A stretch of 64,000 bases of DNA from Acidobacteriota bacterium (GTDB lineage Bacteria; Acidobacteriota; Terriglobia; Bryobacterales; UBA6623). The position numbers and the translations under genes are program-made. The notes below the pieces were generated by a model. It saw only the letters and a program-made list of their open reading frames with translations. It was not told where the DNA came from and searched no databases. This document shows, one piece after another, positions 1 to 9,512 of this stretch. Location of the stretch: assembly GCA_016125275.1 (NCBI GenBank), contig WGMB01000017.1, positions 186,001 through 250,000 on the forward strand, written 5' to 3'. Position 1 is the first letter of the stretch; each line of letters begins with the position of its first letter.

Positions 1-1750
1 ACTGCATCAGGTTCGGCGTCGTGCTGGCGCCCCAGGAGTGCCGGAAAGCGCCGCCGTACTTCATCTGGTGCTTGCCGAGGTACTTGGAGATCGAGCCCTG
101 GAAGGAGGTCTTTCGCGGACGGTAGAACCAGGTGCTGCTCTTGCCGAAGGTTCCCTTGCCGGAAACGTTCATGTTCGGGTAGTAGATCGCCGGGATGTCC
201 TGGGTGTAGCTCTTGTACCACTCGTTGCCGCCCCACAGGCGCTGCAACCCCTCCTCGCCGACCTTCGCCCACTCGGAGTTGTAGTCGTCCTCGAGGTAGC
301 TGGTGGAGAAGCGGAAGTTCACCACCGTGGTGGCGTTCATCGTCCAAACGATGTCGGCCGCCGCGTTGACCGAGTCCATCAGGCCGCCGTTGTCCGACGG
401 CACCGCCGGCGAGTCGGCGTAGCGCTCGTTGTCCAAGCGCGTGTTGAACATGCTGTAGCGGAAGTAGGTCTTGAGCTTGTCGGAGATGTTCCAGTCGGTG
501 CGGCTGGAGATGTTCCAGTACTTCTGCCACCAGGGGTAGGTGAGCTTGAAGTTGTTCGCCCGGGTGATGTTGTCGCCCGCGTTGTTGGGCTGCCACACGT
601 CGCTCATGAACATGCTGGCGGTCGGATCGATGCGCGAGCCCGGAATGGTGTTGTTCGGGAACGGGTCGCGGCTGGACGTGTTGGCCGCCGCGTTGAACTG
701 CGTGGTGAGCGGGTCGTAGATGGTCCGCAGGCCGCCCAGCGTATTGAAGGTGTCGGAGAAGTCGCCGTTCCGCTCCAGGTCGGTCGGCAGCGTATTCACG
801 CGCTGCCGCGGCTGGGTGTTCTTCCAGCCCTCGTAGGAGAAGAACGTAAACAGGCGATTCTTGATGATCGGGCCGCCCACGGTGCCGCCCCAAACGTGGT
901 TGCGCACGACGTTCTCACTGCGCGTGTAACGGTTCGAGAGAGCGTTCAGCGCCGGGTTGCGCCCGAAGTAGTAAGCCGTGCCGTGGACTTCGTTGGTGCC
1001 GGACTTGATCGACAGGCTCATCGTGCCGCCCGCGCTGAAGCCGAACTCGGCGTCCACGCTGTTCTGCTCGACGGTCACTTCCTGGACCGCGTCCATCGGC
1101 GGAGCGTAGGAGCCGCGTGAGTCGACGCCGATCGGGGCGCCGTCGAGCAGCAGCTCGTTCTTGCCGCCCGTGCTGCCGCCGATATCGACGCCGGTGGACG
1201 ACTGCATGAAGAACGGATTGCGGTGCGCCACGTCGGAATAGCGATTCACAACGGCCGGATTCAGCAGCGTCAACGTGAACGGGTTGCGCGCCAGAACCGG
1301 CAGATCGGCCAGCATGCGGCTGGTCACGGTCTGGGCCATCGTGGTGGTGTTGAACTCCACTTGCACGGGGTTCTCTTCCACCGTGATCGATTCCGTGACG
1401 TCGCCCAGCGTCAACACGGCGTTCACCGTGATGTCGCCGCGGGTCAGCACGGTCACGTTCTCCTGCACGAAGCGGTTGAACCCAGCCGCTTCGACGATCA
1501 CTTGGTAGGAGCCCGGCTCGACGAAGTCGATACGGTAGTTGCCGTAGGCGTCGCTCTCGCGCGAGACATCAATGCCGGTGTTGATGTTGCGGAGCGTGAT
1601 CTGCGCGCCGGGGATGGCGGCGGCCGTCGGGTCCGTGATGGACCCTTGCACCCTGCCTCGATAGTCCTGAGCTCTAGTGTCAATAGGAACGACAAACAGC
1701 AGGCTGAACACAAGAAGACTCAGGGATGTCCAGTGGACATAGCGATACAT
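1..1750 (-). CDS. TonB-dependent receptor with carboxypeptidase-regulatory-like domain (3' part outside window)
   Basis: The protein is an outer-membrane active-transport receptor of the Oar-like type. The first 583 codons are visible and the C-terminal part of the barrel lies beyond base 1. The ATG at 1750 is preceded by AAAGGAG at a suitable distance and begins a Sec signal peptide ending near TRAQ. It is followed by a regulatory-like fold (ITDPTAAAIPGAQITL, residues ~35-110), then a plug domain (ELLLDGAPIGVDSRG region) and the first barrel strands, including the usual GGTVGGPIIKN segment. The substrate cannot be told. It lies downstream of the lactonase gene on the same strand, with a 361-base gap, so it may have its own promoter. 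Family assignment is firm. Confidence 0.9.
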   Translation of the reverse strand, partial: MYRYVHWTSLSLLVFSLLFVVPIDTRAQDYRGRVQGSITDPTAAAIPGAQITLRNINTGIDVSRESDAYGNYRIDFVEPGSYQVIVEAAGFNRFVQENVTVLTRGDITVNAVLTLGDVTESITVEENPVQVEFNTTTMAQTVTSRMLADLPVLARNPFTLTLLNPAVVNRYSDVAHRNPFFMQSSTGVDIGGSTGGKNELLLDGAPIGVDSRGSYAPPMDAVQEVTVEQNSVDAEFGFSAGGTMSLSIKSGTNEVHGTAYYFGRNPALNALSNRYTRSENVVRNHVWGGTVGGPIIKNRLFTFFSYEGWKNTQPRQRVNTLPTDLERNGDFSDTFNTLGGLRTIYDPLTTQFNAAANTSSRDPFPNNTIPGSRIDPTASMFMSDVWQPNNAGDNITRANNFKLTYPWWQKYWNISSRTDWNISDKLKTYFRYSMFNTRLDNERYADSPAVPSDNGGLMDSVNAAADIVWTMNATTVVNFRFSTSYLEDDYNSEWAKVGEEGLQRLWGGNEWYKSYTQDIPAIYYPNMNVSGKGTFGKSSTWFYRPRKTSFQGSISKYLGKHQMKYGGAFRHSWGASTTPNLMQ

Positions 1751-2111
1751 CTCTCTCTCCTTTGAACCCTTCTCGAGCACGGAAGGGAGCGCGTTTTGTT
1801 GTGATCTGACCCGATATGCGACAGCAGCTCCTAGCCCTGCATGCCAATTCTGCATGCGGGTTGCGAGCGTGGGCGCTAGGGTGAGCGGCGTTGATCGATC
1901 GATCCAACGCCAATTCGGCCCGCCGGGGGGCTTATCGCGGGGCCTTCAAGAGCCGTCCGACCCTGCCCCAGGGTAAATGATTTGCAGATGTAACGCAATC
2001 GCCGCGATCATATTTCGCGACAGTTTTTCGGAATGTAGCGCAGCATTCCCCGCAATTGGCGACAAGCCGACACGAAAACTCAAGGAATCAAACGATACCT
2101 TGCGGTCGGAA
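1751..2111. other. Intergenic region upstream of the first TonB receptor
   Basis: No convincing gene is present. The stretch holds a direct repeat CTGCATGC at 1837-1844 and 1850-1857, and a GATC-rich near-palindrome around 1890-1908. It presumably carries the promoter of the receptor transcribed leftward. No clear -35/-10 pair was found. Confidence 0.4.
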
Positions 2112-3350
2112 CTACGGCAACCGGCGGAAGCCGATGAAGCTGGGGATTCTCACGGGCGTATAGCCGGCGAACTCGAGCCGCTGTCCCCCGCCCTGGATGC
2201 GGAAGCGGGTGATGCTGTCCCCTCGGTCGTTGCACACGTAGAGGAACTTGCCGGTAGGCTCGATCGCGGCGTGCCGCGGGTAGTCGGCGCGCGTCCACTC
2301 TTCGCCCAGGAAGGTCAGCCGGCCGTCTCCCCCCACGCGGAAGATCGCGATGGTGTCGTGCAGCCGATTGAGCCCGTACACGTGGCGTCCATCGGCCGCG
2401 ATCACGACCTCGGAGGTATAGGTGGTGCCGACGAAGTCGGGCGGCAGCGTCGGCAGAGTCTGCCGCGGCGTGAGAACCCCTTTCGCGGCGTCGTAGGTCA
2501 TGAACGTCATCGTCGAGGCCTCCTCATTGATGACGTAGAAGTACTTGCCGTTGGGATGGAAGGCGAAGTGCCGCGGGCCCGCGCCCTCCGCCTCTTTGAC
2601 GGCGGGCGGCGTGTTGGGAGTGAGCTTGCCGGCCTTGGAGTCGAAGGCAAAAACCAGCGTCCGGTCCGTCGCCAAGTCCGTCAGGAAGACGAAGTTGCCG
2701 GCCGGATCGCAGCCGATCTGGTGCGCGTGCGCGCTGTCGTGCCCGCTGATGGCGTAGCTCCCGGCAGGAGCATCCGCGGCCGGCTGCTTGCCCAACGCCG
2801 GAGGGTCCACCGGGATGCTCGCCACGTCGGTCGCCTCGCCCAGCGTCCGGTCCGGGCGAATCGGCAGCACGGCGGCGTTACCGGCGCCGTAGTTGGCGAC
2901 GAAGAGCCAGTCGCCCGAGGGGTGTACGCTGCAGTGCGTCGACCCGGAGCCCTTCGCGTCGACCGTATTGAGCAGCTTCAGCCCTCCGCTGGACGCATCG
3001 ATGGCGAAGGCGCTGACGGAGCCGTTGTGGCCGTTGACGGTCGAGACCGAGTTCGCCGCATACAGGTGCGTACCGGCGGGGTGGAAGGCAAGCCAGCTCG
3101 GATTGCGATCCCCGCTGACGTAGGACTCCAGCGGCTCGAGCGCGCCGCTCTCCAAATCCACTTTGAAGGTGTAGATCCCCTTGCCGTTGAGGGTGTCCGT
3201 GATGGCCCCGACGTAGGCCAGCAGCTCGCCGCCGGAACGCTTCTGGGCCTTGGCGCCGGCCGCGGCGGCCAATACGCCTGCACCGGCAAGGATCTCGCGC
3301 CGGCTCAGGCGGCTGGAGAGACGGAAGAAGCGTTCGCGATTCACAGCCAT
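2112..3350 (-). CDS. Exported lactonase-family seven-bladed beta-propeller
   Basis: The product (412 aa) belongs to the lactonase family related to 6-phosphogluconolactonase (Pgl), which hydrolyses sugar lactones. It has a Tat signal (SRREILAGAGVLAAAAGAKA) and so probably acts in the periplasm. Propeller signatures are visible: GPRHFAFHPNGKYFYVINE near residue 270 and AAIEPTGKFLYVCNDR near the end. The ATG at 3350 is preferred because it places the twin-arginine region near the N-terminus; the frame is open for another 59 codons upstream, without signal-like character. AAGGGG lies about 12 bases before the ATG. It sits between two TonB receptors on the same strand. Many exported homologues are uncharacterised, so the substrate is uncertain. 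Confidence 0.85.
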   Translation of the reverse strand: MAVNRERFFRLSSRLSRREILAGAGVLAAAAGAKAQKRSGGELLAYVGAITDTLNGKGIYTFKVDLESGALEPLESYVSGDRNPSWLAFHPAGTHLYAANSVSTVNGHNGSVSAFAIDASSGGLKLLNTVDAKGSGSTHCSVHPSGDWLFVANYGAGNAAVLPIRPDRTLGEATDVASIPVDPPALGKQPAADAPAGSYAISGHDSAHAHQIGCDPAGNFVFLTDLATDRTLVFAFDSKAGKLTPNTPPAVKEAEGAGPRHFAFHPNGKYFYVINEEASTMTFMTYDAAKGVLTPRQTLPTLPPDFVGTTYTSEVVIAADGRHVYGLNRLHDTIAIFRVGGDGRLTFLGEEWTRADYPRHAAIEPTGKFLYVCNDRGDSITRFRIQGGGQRLEFAGYTPVRIPSFIGFRRLP

Positions 3351-3601
3351 GGGAAGGGACCCCTTGCGCGGACCAAGGCTTCGCCGCGGAGGGCTGCGTT
3401 GGAAGGGGCGCCGAAACCATTTCGCGTGGCCCGCTTCAGAAAAACGCTCGCCCGGGCTGCGGCAACCGCCCCAGAGGGCGGCCGGTCCGGCTGGCCCAGG
3501 ATAGCCAACCGGAGAATCGCCCGGCAAATGCCGAGAAATGCGACGGGCCGGAAGACGACTGCTCGCCCCCCCGGCCCGCCGTCCAGTCGATCTAGGTCGC
3601 C

Positions 3602-6600
3602 TTACCAGCGCAGGTTCAGGCCGAGCTTGATGAAGCGCGGCAGGTTGTCCTGCGTCGGCTGCAGCGTGCCGAACTGCGCGCTGCTGACATTGGTGGCGCT
3701 ACCGCTCGGGTTGGAGAACCAGGGATGGTTGAGCGCGTTCACCATCTCAAAGCGGAATTGCAGACGAACCCGCTCGTTGATCTCGAAGAACTTCGCCAGC
3801 GATGCATCCCAGTTCTGGTAGCCGGGCGTCCGAACGTCCCCGAAACGGCTTTGGAACGTGCGCAGCTCAAACGGAGACAGCGCGCTGACCCTTTTGCCGT
3901 CCGGACCATTCCACAACGACGTGTCCCAGATCTCGTAGTTCGGACCAAGACCATCGAGCTTGGCGCTACCCGTCACCGCTTGGAGAGCGTTCGGGTAGTT
4001 GACCGTCCAGCCCTTCGAGTAGGTGACGTTCCAGTTGAGCTGCCATCCGCCGAGCAGCAAGTCCGCGGCTCGGTTCATGTCGCCCCCGAACGCCTTGCCC
4101 TTGCCCACGGGCAACTCCCACACGCCCGTGAGGCTGAACTTCTGAGGGATGTCGATCTCCGCGGCTGAGCGCCGCTCCAGCCGCGTCGCAGCCGCGTCGC
4201 CAATCACGAAATCCTGGTTGTTGTAGACGTTGGCTTGCTCGAGCGTTTTGCCGATCACGTAGCTGGCGAGGAACGTCAACCCGTTGGCGTAGCGCTTGGT
4301 CAGCTTGAACTGCGCGCTATCGTAGCGTTGCCGCCCGATCGGCGCATTCTGGAGTTGGATATTCCCGTACTGCGGGTAGGGCCGCAGCAAGAACTGCCTC
4401 GCGATTGTGTTGCCATTGAGCGAGGCGTTGTTCGGGATGAGGCCGGCCATCGGGTTCGGGATCTGCTCGTTGTAGTACGCGGTGTCGATGGCGCCGGTCG
4501 CCGTCCGCCGTCCCATCTCCGCGGACGGAATGACGTTGACGTTGCTGATCGACACAGGGAACTTGCGGGTGAGGTTCGCGACGTAGGCGACCTCCGCCAG
4601 CAGACCGCCCGGCAATTCGCGCTCGATGTCGAACGAGAACTGATGCGAGTACGGCAACGGCCGATCCAGGTAGTTCACCGTCACGTTCTGGCCGATGAAG
4701 CTGCCGAAACCTTCGCTCGAGCCGATCGGAGCGATCAGCCGCCCGCCAGGCAGGTTGGCGAATGCATTTTGGAGGTGCACGGCCGGCGTGAAGTTACCGT
4801 CCTGGCTGACGATGGCGTTGGTCCGTTGGCTAAAGCCTTGGTTCGAGCCGCTCTCGTCCTGGCCCAAGTAGTAGAGACCGTAGCCGCCCCGGACGACCCA
4901 CTTGTTGGTGACGCGGTAGGCGGCGCCGATGCGTGGCTGGAAGTTGTTCTTGTCCGGATTGAACGCCGTGACCGGCTGGCCGTCGACGCCGGCGAAGTAG
5001 ATGCCGCCCATCAAGTTGAGCCCTGATACGGAGTTGTTGAGCGGGCTGGGCTGATCAAAGCCGAATCCGCGCAGCATCCGGTTGTAGCGCTCCCGCAGCG
5101 GGGCCTCGTAGTCCCAGCGCACGCCGGCGTTGATGGTCAGCCGCGAGCTGACTTTCCAGTCATCCTGGACGAACGTGGCGTAGTAGTTGTTCGTGAGCGA
5201 AGGATTGATGTTCTGGTCCACGTAGGCGGCGGTCGGAAAGCCCAGCAGGAACGTCGCGATCTCGTTGCCCGAGTTCGCCGTGGCTTGCGTCGCCAAAGCT
5301 TGCGTCCAGTCTCGATCGAACTGGTAGAGACCGCTGGCGAGTCCGGGGTTCTGCGTATTGCGGTTGTACCGGCGCAGTTCCACGCCCGTCTTGATGAAGT
5401 GACGCCCGTGGACAAGGCTCAGGTTGGGCTGAATCGTGTACGTATCGTAGGCGCCCGAGTTGCGCAGGCTGCTCGAACCGATCGCCTGATAGGTTCCCAG
5501 CTCGAACCGCGGAAACTGGTACTGCGTGAACTGAGAGACCAGCGCGTCAGCAAATCCAAGTTGGCGCGGGTCGTAGTTGGCGCCGAAGCTATTGCCGCTC
5601 GACTCTTCCCAACGCGCCAGACCGGTGCGCAGGTTGAACGTCGCCGAGGGCGACAGCGTCGAGGTCCAGTCGAAAGTCAACGTGCGTCCGTTGCGATTCA
5701 GCGGCGCGTTGCCGGTCGGCTCAGCCACGTTGGACCCGCCCCAGACCAGGGCCCGGTACTCCGAGAACGGATTCTGGCCGTATCGGAAGTAGAAGCGATT
5801 CTTGTCAGTCGGCTGAAAGTCCATGCGGCCGCTCCACTGGTCCATGTCGGCGACCCAGCGGGACGGATAGATGTAGTTGTTGAAGTGCGCGGGGCCGGAA
5901 CCAGGGGAGTTCGGACCAGGCATGTAGCTGAGGGCCTGAATCGAGATCGGGTCCATCCGGCTCTGCGGCAGTTGATTGTTGAGGAAGGGGGTGCGGGTAC
6001 CGTCCGCGGCGGTGGTCAGCGGATCGTAGATCGTCACCGGCAACCCAGCCGTGTTCTGAAGCGTCGAGAAGTCGCCTTGCCGCCACTCCTGCAACGGGAA
6101 CGTCGCCGCCCCGGGATCGGCCGACCGCTGCTTCATGGCCTCGTAGGAGATCAGCCAGAACAGCTTATTGCGGCCGTCGAAGACTTTCGGAATCACGACC
6201 GGACCACTGGCGGTAAACCCATAGGTGTTGATGTTCATCGGCGGTTTGGGCGTACCGACGCGGTTGAGCTCGGACTGATTGGCGTTGAGCTCCTCGGACT
6301 GGAAGTACTCGAACAGGTTGCCGTGCAGTTGGTTGCTGCCGCCACGGGTGACGATGCTGACCACGCCGCCGCCGGTGCGGCCATACTGCGCGTCGTAGAT
6401 GTTCGTGATGATCTTGAACTCCTGCACGGTCTCCATCGTGGGCGACTGGATCACGTCCCGGTTGCCGCGCACGTTCGAGATGCCGTCGATGAGCACCTCG
6501 TTCTCCTTGTTACGACCGCCGTTGACGGAGAAGTTCGACATGCCCGCCCGGTCGAACGACCGCAGGTAGCGCCACCGCCCTTGCTTGATGACGCCGGGAG

Positions 6601-7078
6601 CCGACCACGCCAACTGAAAGGGGTTGCGGCCCTGGGTGGGGATGTTCTTCATCATTTCGCTGTTGATGACCTGCGAGCGGCTGGCCGTCTCGGTCTCGAG
6701 CTGCGAAACGGAATCGGTGACGGTGACCGAGTCGGTCACCTGTCCCAGTTCGAGCACAACGTCGACGCGCGTGCGGTCTTGCGCCTGCAACTCGATGTTC
6801 TCGCGGACGAAGCGCTTGAAGCCTTCGACCTCGGCCGTCAATGTGTACGTGCCGGGAACGAGATACGGCGTGACGTAGATGCCGCTGGCGTTGGTTTCCG
6901 TAGTGACCGAGGCGTTGCGTGAAACGTCGGTCACGGTAATCGTAGCGCCCAGGATCGGCGCGCCGGAGGGATCGGACACTTGTCCGGTGACTGTGGCGCG
7001 GACGTCCTGACCGTAGGACGCCACGCCGAAGCCCGACAACAAGGTCAGGGCGACTAGCCGAGTGAGTACGTTCTGCAT
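3602..7078 (-). CDS. TonB-dependent receptor with carboxypeptidase-regulatory-like domain
   Basis: This complete receptor has 1158 aa. It starts with a Sec signal (MQNVLTRLVALTLLSGFG, cleavage near SYGQD), followed by a regulatory-like domain (VSDPSGAPILGATITV, ~30-110), a plug (NGGRNKENEVLIDGISN, ~190) and a long 22-strand-type barrel ending FIKLGLNLRW. The aromatic last residue is typical of outer-membrane barrels. The ATG at 7078 is chosen because it begins the signal peptide; the frame continues 27 codons further without signal character. It lies downstream of the IclR gene on the same strand (243-base gap) and upstream of the lactonase. No SusD-like partner is encoded nearby. The substrate is unknown. 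Confidence 0.92.
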   Translation of the reverse strand: MQNVLTRLVALTLLSGFGVASYGQDVRATVTGQVSDPSGAPILGATITVTDVSRNASVTTETNASGIYVTPYLVPGTYTLTAEVEGFKRFVRENIELQAQDRTRVDVVLELGQVTDSVTVTDSVSQLETETASRSQVINSEMMKNIPTQGRNPFQLAWSAPGVIKQGRWRYLRSFDRAGMSNFSVNGGRNKENEVLIDGISNVRGNRDVIQSPTMETVQEFKIITNIYDAQYGRTGGGVVSIVTRGGSNQLHGNLFEYFQSEELNANQSELNRVGTPKPPMNINTYGFTASGPVVIPKVFDGRNKLFWLISYEAMKQRSADPGAATFPLQEWRQGDFSTLQNTAGLPVTIYDPLTTAADGTRTPFLNNQLPQSRMDPISIQALSYMPGPNSPGSGPAHFNNYIYPSRWVADMDQWSGRMDFQPTDKNRFYFRYGQNPFSEYRALVWGGSNVAEPTGNAPLNRNGRTLTFDWTSTLSPSATFNLRTGLARWEESSGNSFGANYDPRQLGFADALVSQFTQYQFPRFELGTYQAIGSSSLRNSGAYDTYTIQPNLSLVHGRHFIKTGVELRRYNRNTQNPGLASGLYQFDRDWTQALATQATANSGNEIATFLLGFPTAAYVDQNINPSLTNNYYATFVQDDWKVSSRLTINAGVRWDYEAPLRERYNRMLRGFGFDQPSPLNNSVSGLNLMGGIYFAGVDGQPVTAFNPDKNNFQPRIGAAYRVTNKWVVRGGYGLYYLGQDESGSNQGFSQRTNAIVSQDGNFTPAVHLQNAFANLPGGRLIAPIGSSEGFGSFIGQNVTVNYLDRPLPYSHQFSFDIERELPGGLLAEVAYVANLTRKFPVSISNVNVIPSAEMGRRTATGAIDTAYYNEQIPNPMAGLIPNNASLNGNTIARQFLLRPYPQYGNIQLQNAPIGRQRYDSAQFKLTKRYANGLTFLASYVIGKTLEQANVYNNQDFVIGDAAATRLERRSAAEIDIPQKFSLTGVWELPVGKGKAFGGDMNRAADLLLGGWQLNWNVTYSKGWTVNYPNALQAVTGSAKLDGLGPNYEIWDTSLWNGPDGKRVSALSPFELRTFQSRFGDVRTPGYQNWDASLAKFFEINERVRLQFRFEMVNALNHPWFSNPSGSATNVSSAQFGTLQPTQDNLPRFIKLGLNLRW

Positions 7079-7174
7079 GGGTAGAGGCTCTCCAAGCCAC
7101 CTGGTGGATGTGAGACGAGCGTATCTTTCGTGTGGGTCACGTAACGATTGCTCCGTCACGGACCCGACACAATC

Positions 7175-7190
7175 TGAAACTGATGTTTTG
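7175..7190. promoter_or_regulatory. Possible IclR-family operator upstream of TonB receptor
   Basis: TGAAACTGATGTTTTG is an imperfect inverted repeat (TGAAAC-N4-GTTTTG). It resembles the known KdgR-type IclR operator pattern TGAAAC-N4-GTTTCA. It lies about 100 bases upstream of the receptor start and just downstream of the IclR gene. The similarity could be chance. Confidence 0.25.
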
Positions 7191-7321
7191 TTTTTGGAAC
7201 CTTCCTTTCAGAATGCGGTCCAAAGCGTATCATCACCGCGAAGCCGTGTCAACGAACGCTCCCCTCCGCGCATGTAACATCCGCCGCCCCGGAACGAGGA
7301 GTCGCAGCCCCCTTGGCGCGG

Positions 7322-8134
7322 CTACAGAGAACGGCGGGAGGTCAAGGCCTTTCGGATGGTCTCCGCGGCCTGCTTCAGCCGCTCGACGATGTGGGCCTGA
7401 TGGGCCCCGTCCTGCAGCCGCAGCACGGGCATGGCCACGCTGATGGAGGCCTGGGCGTGGCCGTCCTCGCCCAGGATCGGGACGCCGAAGCAGCAGCCCT
7501 GGAGGTTGGTCTCTTCGAACTCGGCGGCGTACCCTCGCTCGCGAATCCGCTCGAACTCAGCCCGCAGCTCGAGCTCGTCGGTCATCGTCTTCGGCGTGTA
7601 CCTGTAGATGCCGTAGCTGCTGAGCAAATGGTCGCGCCGGTCCTCGGACTGGAAAGCTGTGATGCTGCGGCCCAAGGAGCTGGCGTGCGGCTGTATGATC
7701 CGGCCGACCGTATTGCCCATGCGCATCACCTGCGGGCTCTCGGCCACGGCGACGACCTCGATGTGGTTGTCGAACAGCGCCGCCACGCTGGCCGTTTCAC
7801 GCAGCTCGCGGGCCAAACGCTTGATCACCGGCTGCGAGACCCTCACCAGCGGTCGCACGAATTGCTTGGGGATCAGGGCGCGGATGTCCGACGAAAGGGT
7901 GTAGGCTCCACTTTCGTCCCGGGTCACGTATCCCACCGCCTCGAGCGTGTGCAGCAGCCGAAAGATGGAAGCCTTGGCCCCGCCCAACTGCGCCGTCAGC
8001 TCTTGCAGAGACAGCGGCTTGGACGAGCCCTTGATTAGCTCGAGCGCCTCGAACGCCCGGCCGACCGCTTGCGAGTAGTAGCGGTCGTTCGTCGTCCCAG
8101 CGGCCCCGCGGCCGTTAGAATCCGACGGCTCCAC
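7322..8134 (-). CDS. IclR-family transcriptional regulator
   Basis: The predicted protein (270 aa, the usual IclR length) has an N-terminal winged helix-turn-helix (ALELIKGSSKPLSLQELTAQ, with recognition region GGAKASIFRLLHTLEAVGYV, residues ~25-85) and a C-terminal effector-binding domain (residues ~100-265). The GTG at 8134 is chosen because AGGAG lies six bases upstream; the longer upstream open frame is low-complexity basic sequence. Divergent neighbours are two DUF362 genes, and a TonB receptor lies downstream, so these are candidate targets. Paired direct repeats in its own promoter suggest autoregulation. The ligand is unknown. Confidence 0.9.
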   Translation of the reverse strand: MEPSDSNGRGAAGTTNDRYYSQAVGRAFEALELIKGSSKPLSLQELTAQLGGAKASIFRLLHTLEAVGYVTRDESGAYTLSSDIRALIPKQFVRPLVRVSQPVIKRLARELRETASVAALFDNHIEVVAVAESPQVMRMGNTVGRIIQPHASSLGRSITAFQSEDRRDHLLSSYGIYRYTPKTMTDELELRAEFERIRERGYAAEFEETNLQGCCFGVPILGEDGHAQASISVAMPVLRLQDGAHQAHIVERLKQAAETIRKALTSRRSL

Positions 8135-8168
8135 GGCCTTCTCCTGGTTTCGCGTTCGAGTCGGGCTC

Positions 8169-8203
8169 CTTCGTTTCACAATCGGCCACTTCGTTTCGCA
8201 ATC
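8169..8203. promoter_or_regulatory. Paired direct repeats in the iclR promoter, candidate operator
   Basis: CTTCGTTTCACAATC (8169-8183) and CTTCGTTTCGCAATC (8189-8203) differ at one of 15 positions and start exactly 20 bases apart, about two helical turns. On the minus strand they lie just downstream of a -10-like TAGGAT (8205-8210) and before the GTG start of the IclR gene. A bound regulator there would block the gene's own transcription. Confidence 0.5.
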
Positions 8204-8280
8204 TATCCTAACCGAGAGCGATTTCGGCCGCCAGCGAATCTTCTGACCGCCGCCCATCCGGGCCGAGCCCGGAAGGGCAG

Positions 8281-8286
8281 TATAAT
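8281..8286 (+). promoter_or_regulatory. -10 element (TATAAT) of first DUF362 gene
   Basis: A perfect TATAAT lies 27 bases before the ATG at 8314, with GGAGG at 8303-8307. The expected leader is about 20 bases. No good -35 hexamer is visible at 16-18 bases. Confidence 0.55.
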
Positions 8287-8313
8287 GTGGGCCAAAGAGC
8301 CCGGAGGAACCCC

Positions 8314-9462
8314 ATGCCGATCGATCGTCGCGAGCTGCTCGCCGCTTCCCTGGCCGCCGCAGCCGCCGCTTGCTCGAACCGCCTCGCCGAGAACCCGCAG
8401 CCCGCTGCATCCGCCGATTCCGGATCGAAGTCCAAGCTGGGCATTCCCGGCCCTTATCCCGGCCGCGTCGTCGCGGTCCATCACCCCGGCAGCTATGCCG
8501 ACGACGCCTACCAGGCCGGCCCCGTGGGCGAGATGCTTGACCGCGGCATGATGGAGCTGACCCACGCGCCCTCGCCCGTCGAGGCCTGGCGCGAGTTCTT
8601 CGAGCCCGGCGACGTGGTCGGCATCAAGCTCAACCCGGTCGGCCAGCCGGCCGTCATCTCCGACCCGTCGATGTTCCATGCCATCATCGCCCGACTCGAG
8701 GCCGTCGGCATCCCACGCAAGGACATCATTGCCTACGACCGCTACGGCGAGGAGTTTCAGCGCGCCGGCTTCGTCGAATGGCTGCCCGAAGGCGTCCGCT
8801 GGACCTCCGGCTCGCCCGTCAGCCCCAAGATTCAGCTCGACATGGGCGGCTATGACGAAGACATTTATATGGAGCTGCCGCTGATCCACCCCAGCTACGT
8901 CGGCGAGTACCGCATCGACGATCCGCACCTGCGGCGCTCCTACGTCTGCAAGTTCCTCACCAAGGAGACCAACAAGGTCATCAACCTGCCGATCCTCAAG
9001 CATCACCAGTCGGCCGGCGTGACCCTGGCGCTCAAGAACCTCTCGCACGGGTTCACCAACAACGTCAGCCGCAGCCACGCCTCCACCACGGCCAACGCCT
9101 GCGGCCTCTTCATTCCGGCGGCGGTCGACCTGCCGATCTTCCGGGAGAAGATCGTGCTCAACATCCTCGACGGCATCAAGGGCGCCTATCACGGCGGCCC
9201 CGGCACCACCGTCAAGCACTACGCCTGGGCGCACAAGACACTCTATTTCGCCACCGACCCGGTCGCCATGGACAAGGTCGGCTGGAAGGTCATTGACGAG
9301 AAGCGCGCCGAGGTCGGCCGCGCCTCCATCGCGCTCATGAAACCCGACGAGCACTCGCGCTGGCTCAACGGCCAGGTCGAGCACATCGAGCTCGCCGGCA
9401 ACTTCGGGCTCGGCGTGTTTGACGACGACAAGATTCGCCTCAAGCGCGTCGACCTGGGCTGA
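8314..9462 (+). CDS. Exported DUF362-domain protein, first of tandem pair
   Basis: The 382-aa product carries a twin-arginine signal (DRRELLAAS) followed by an alanine-rich core ending in AAACSN, so it may be a Tat-exported lipoprotein. The mature part matches the DUF362 family, whose biochemical role is not established; some members are linked to iron-sulfur proteins. Conserved stretches include EFFEPGDVVGIKLNPVGQPA and LPILKHHQSAGVTLALKN. The ATG at 8314 has GGAGG six bases upstream. It is followed 50 bases later by a close paralogue. The divergent IclR gene is a likely regulator. No CxxC-type cluster motif is seen in the mature sequence. Confidence 0.82.
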   Translation: MPIDRRELLAASLAAAAAACSNRLAENPQPAASADSGSKSKLGIPGPYPGRVVAVHHPGSYADDAYQAGPVGEMLDRGMMELTHAPSPVEAWREFFEPGDVVGIKLNPVGQPAVISDPSMFHAIIARLEAVGIPRKDIIAYDRYGEEFQRAGFVEWLPEGVRWTSGSPVSPKIQLDMGGYDEDIYMELPLIHPSYVGEYRIDDPHLRRSYVCKFLTKETNKVINLPILKHHQSAGVTLALKNLSHGFTNNVSRSHASTTANACGLFIPAAVDLPIFREKIVLNILDGIKGAYHGGPGTTVKHYAWAHKTLYFATDPVAMDKVGWKVIDEKRAEVGRASIALMKPDEHSRWLNGQVEHIELAGNFGLGVFDDDKIRLKRVDLG

Positions 9463-9477
9463 AAACAGGGGCGGCGG

Positions 9478-9483
9478 TACAAT
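9478..9483 (+). promoter_or_regulatory. -10 element (TACAAT) of second DUF362 gene
   Basis: TACAAT sits 29 bases before the ATG at 9513, with GGGAGGG between them. This mirrors the promoter of the first paralogue, so each copy of the pair seems to have its own promoter. No -35 was recognised. Confidence 0.45.
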
Positions 9484-9512
9484 GAGACCGCCAACACCGG
9501 GAGGGTTTCGTC

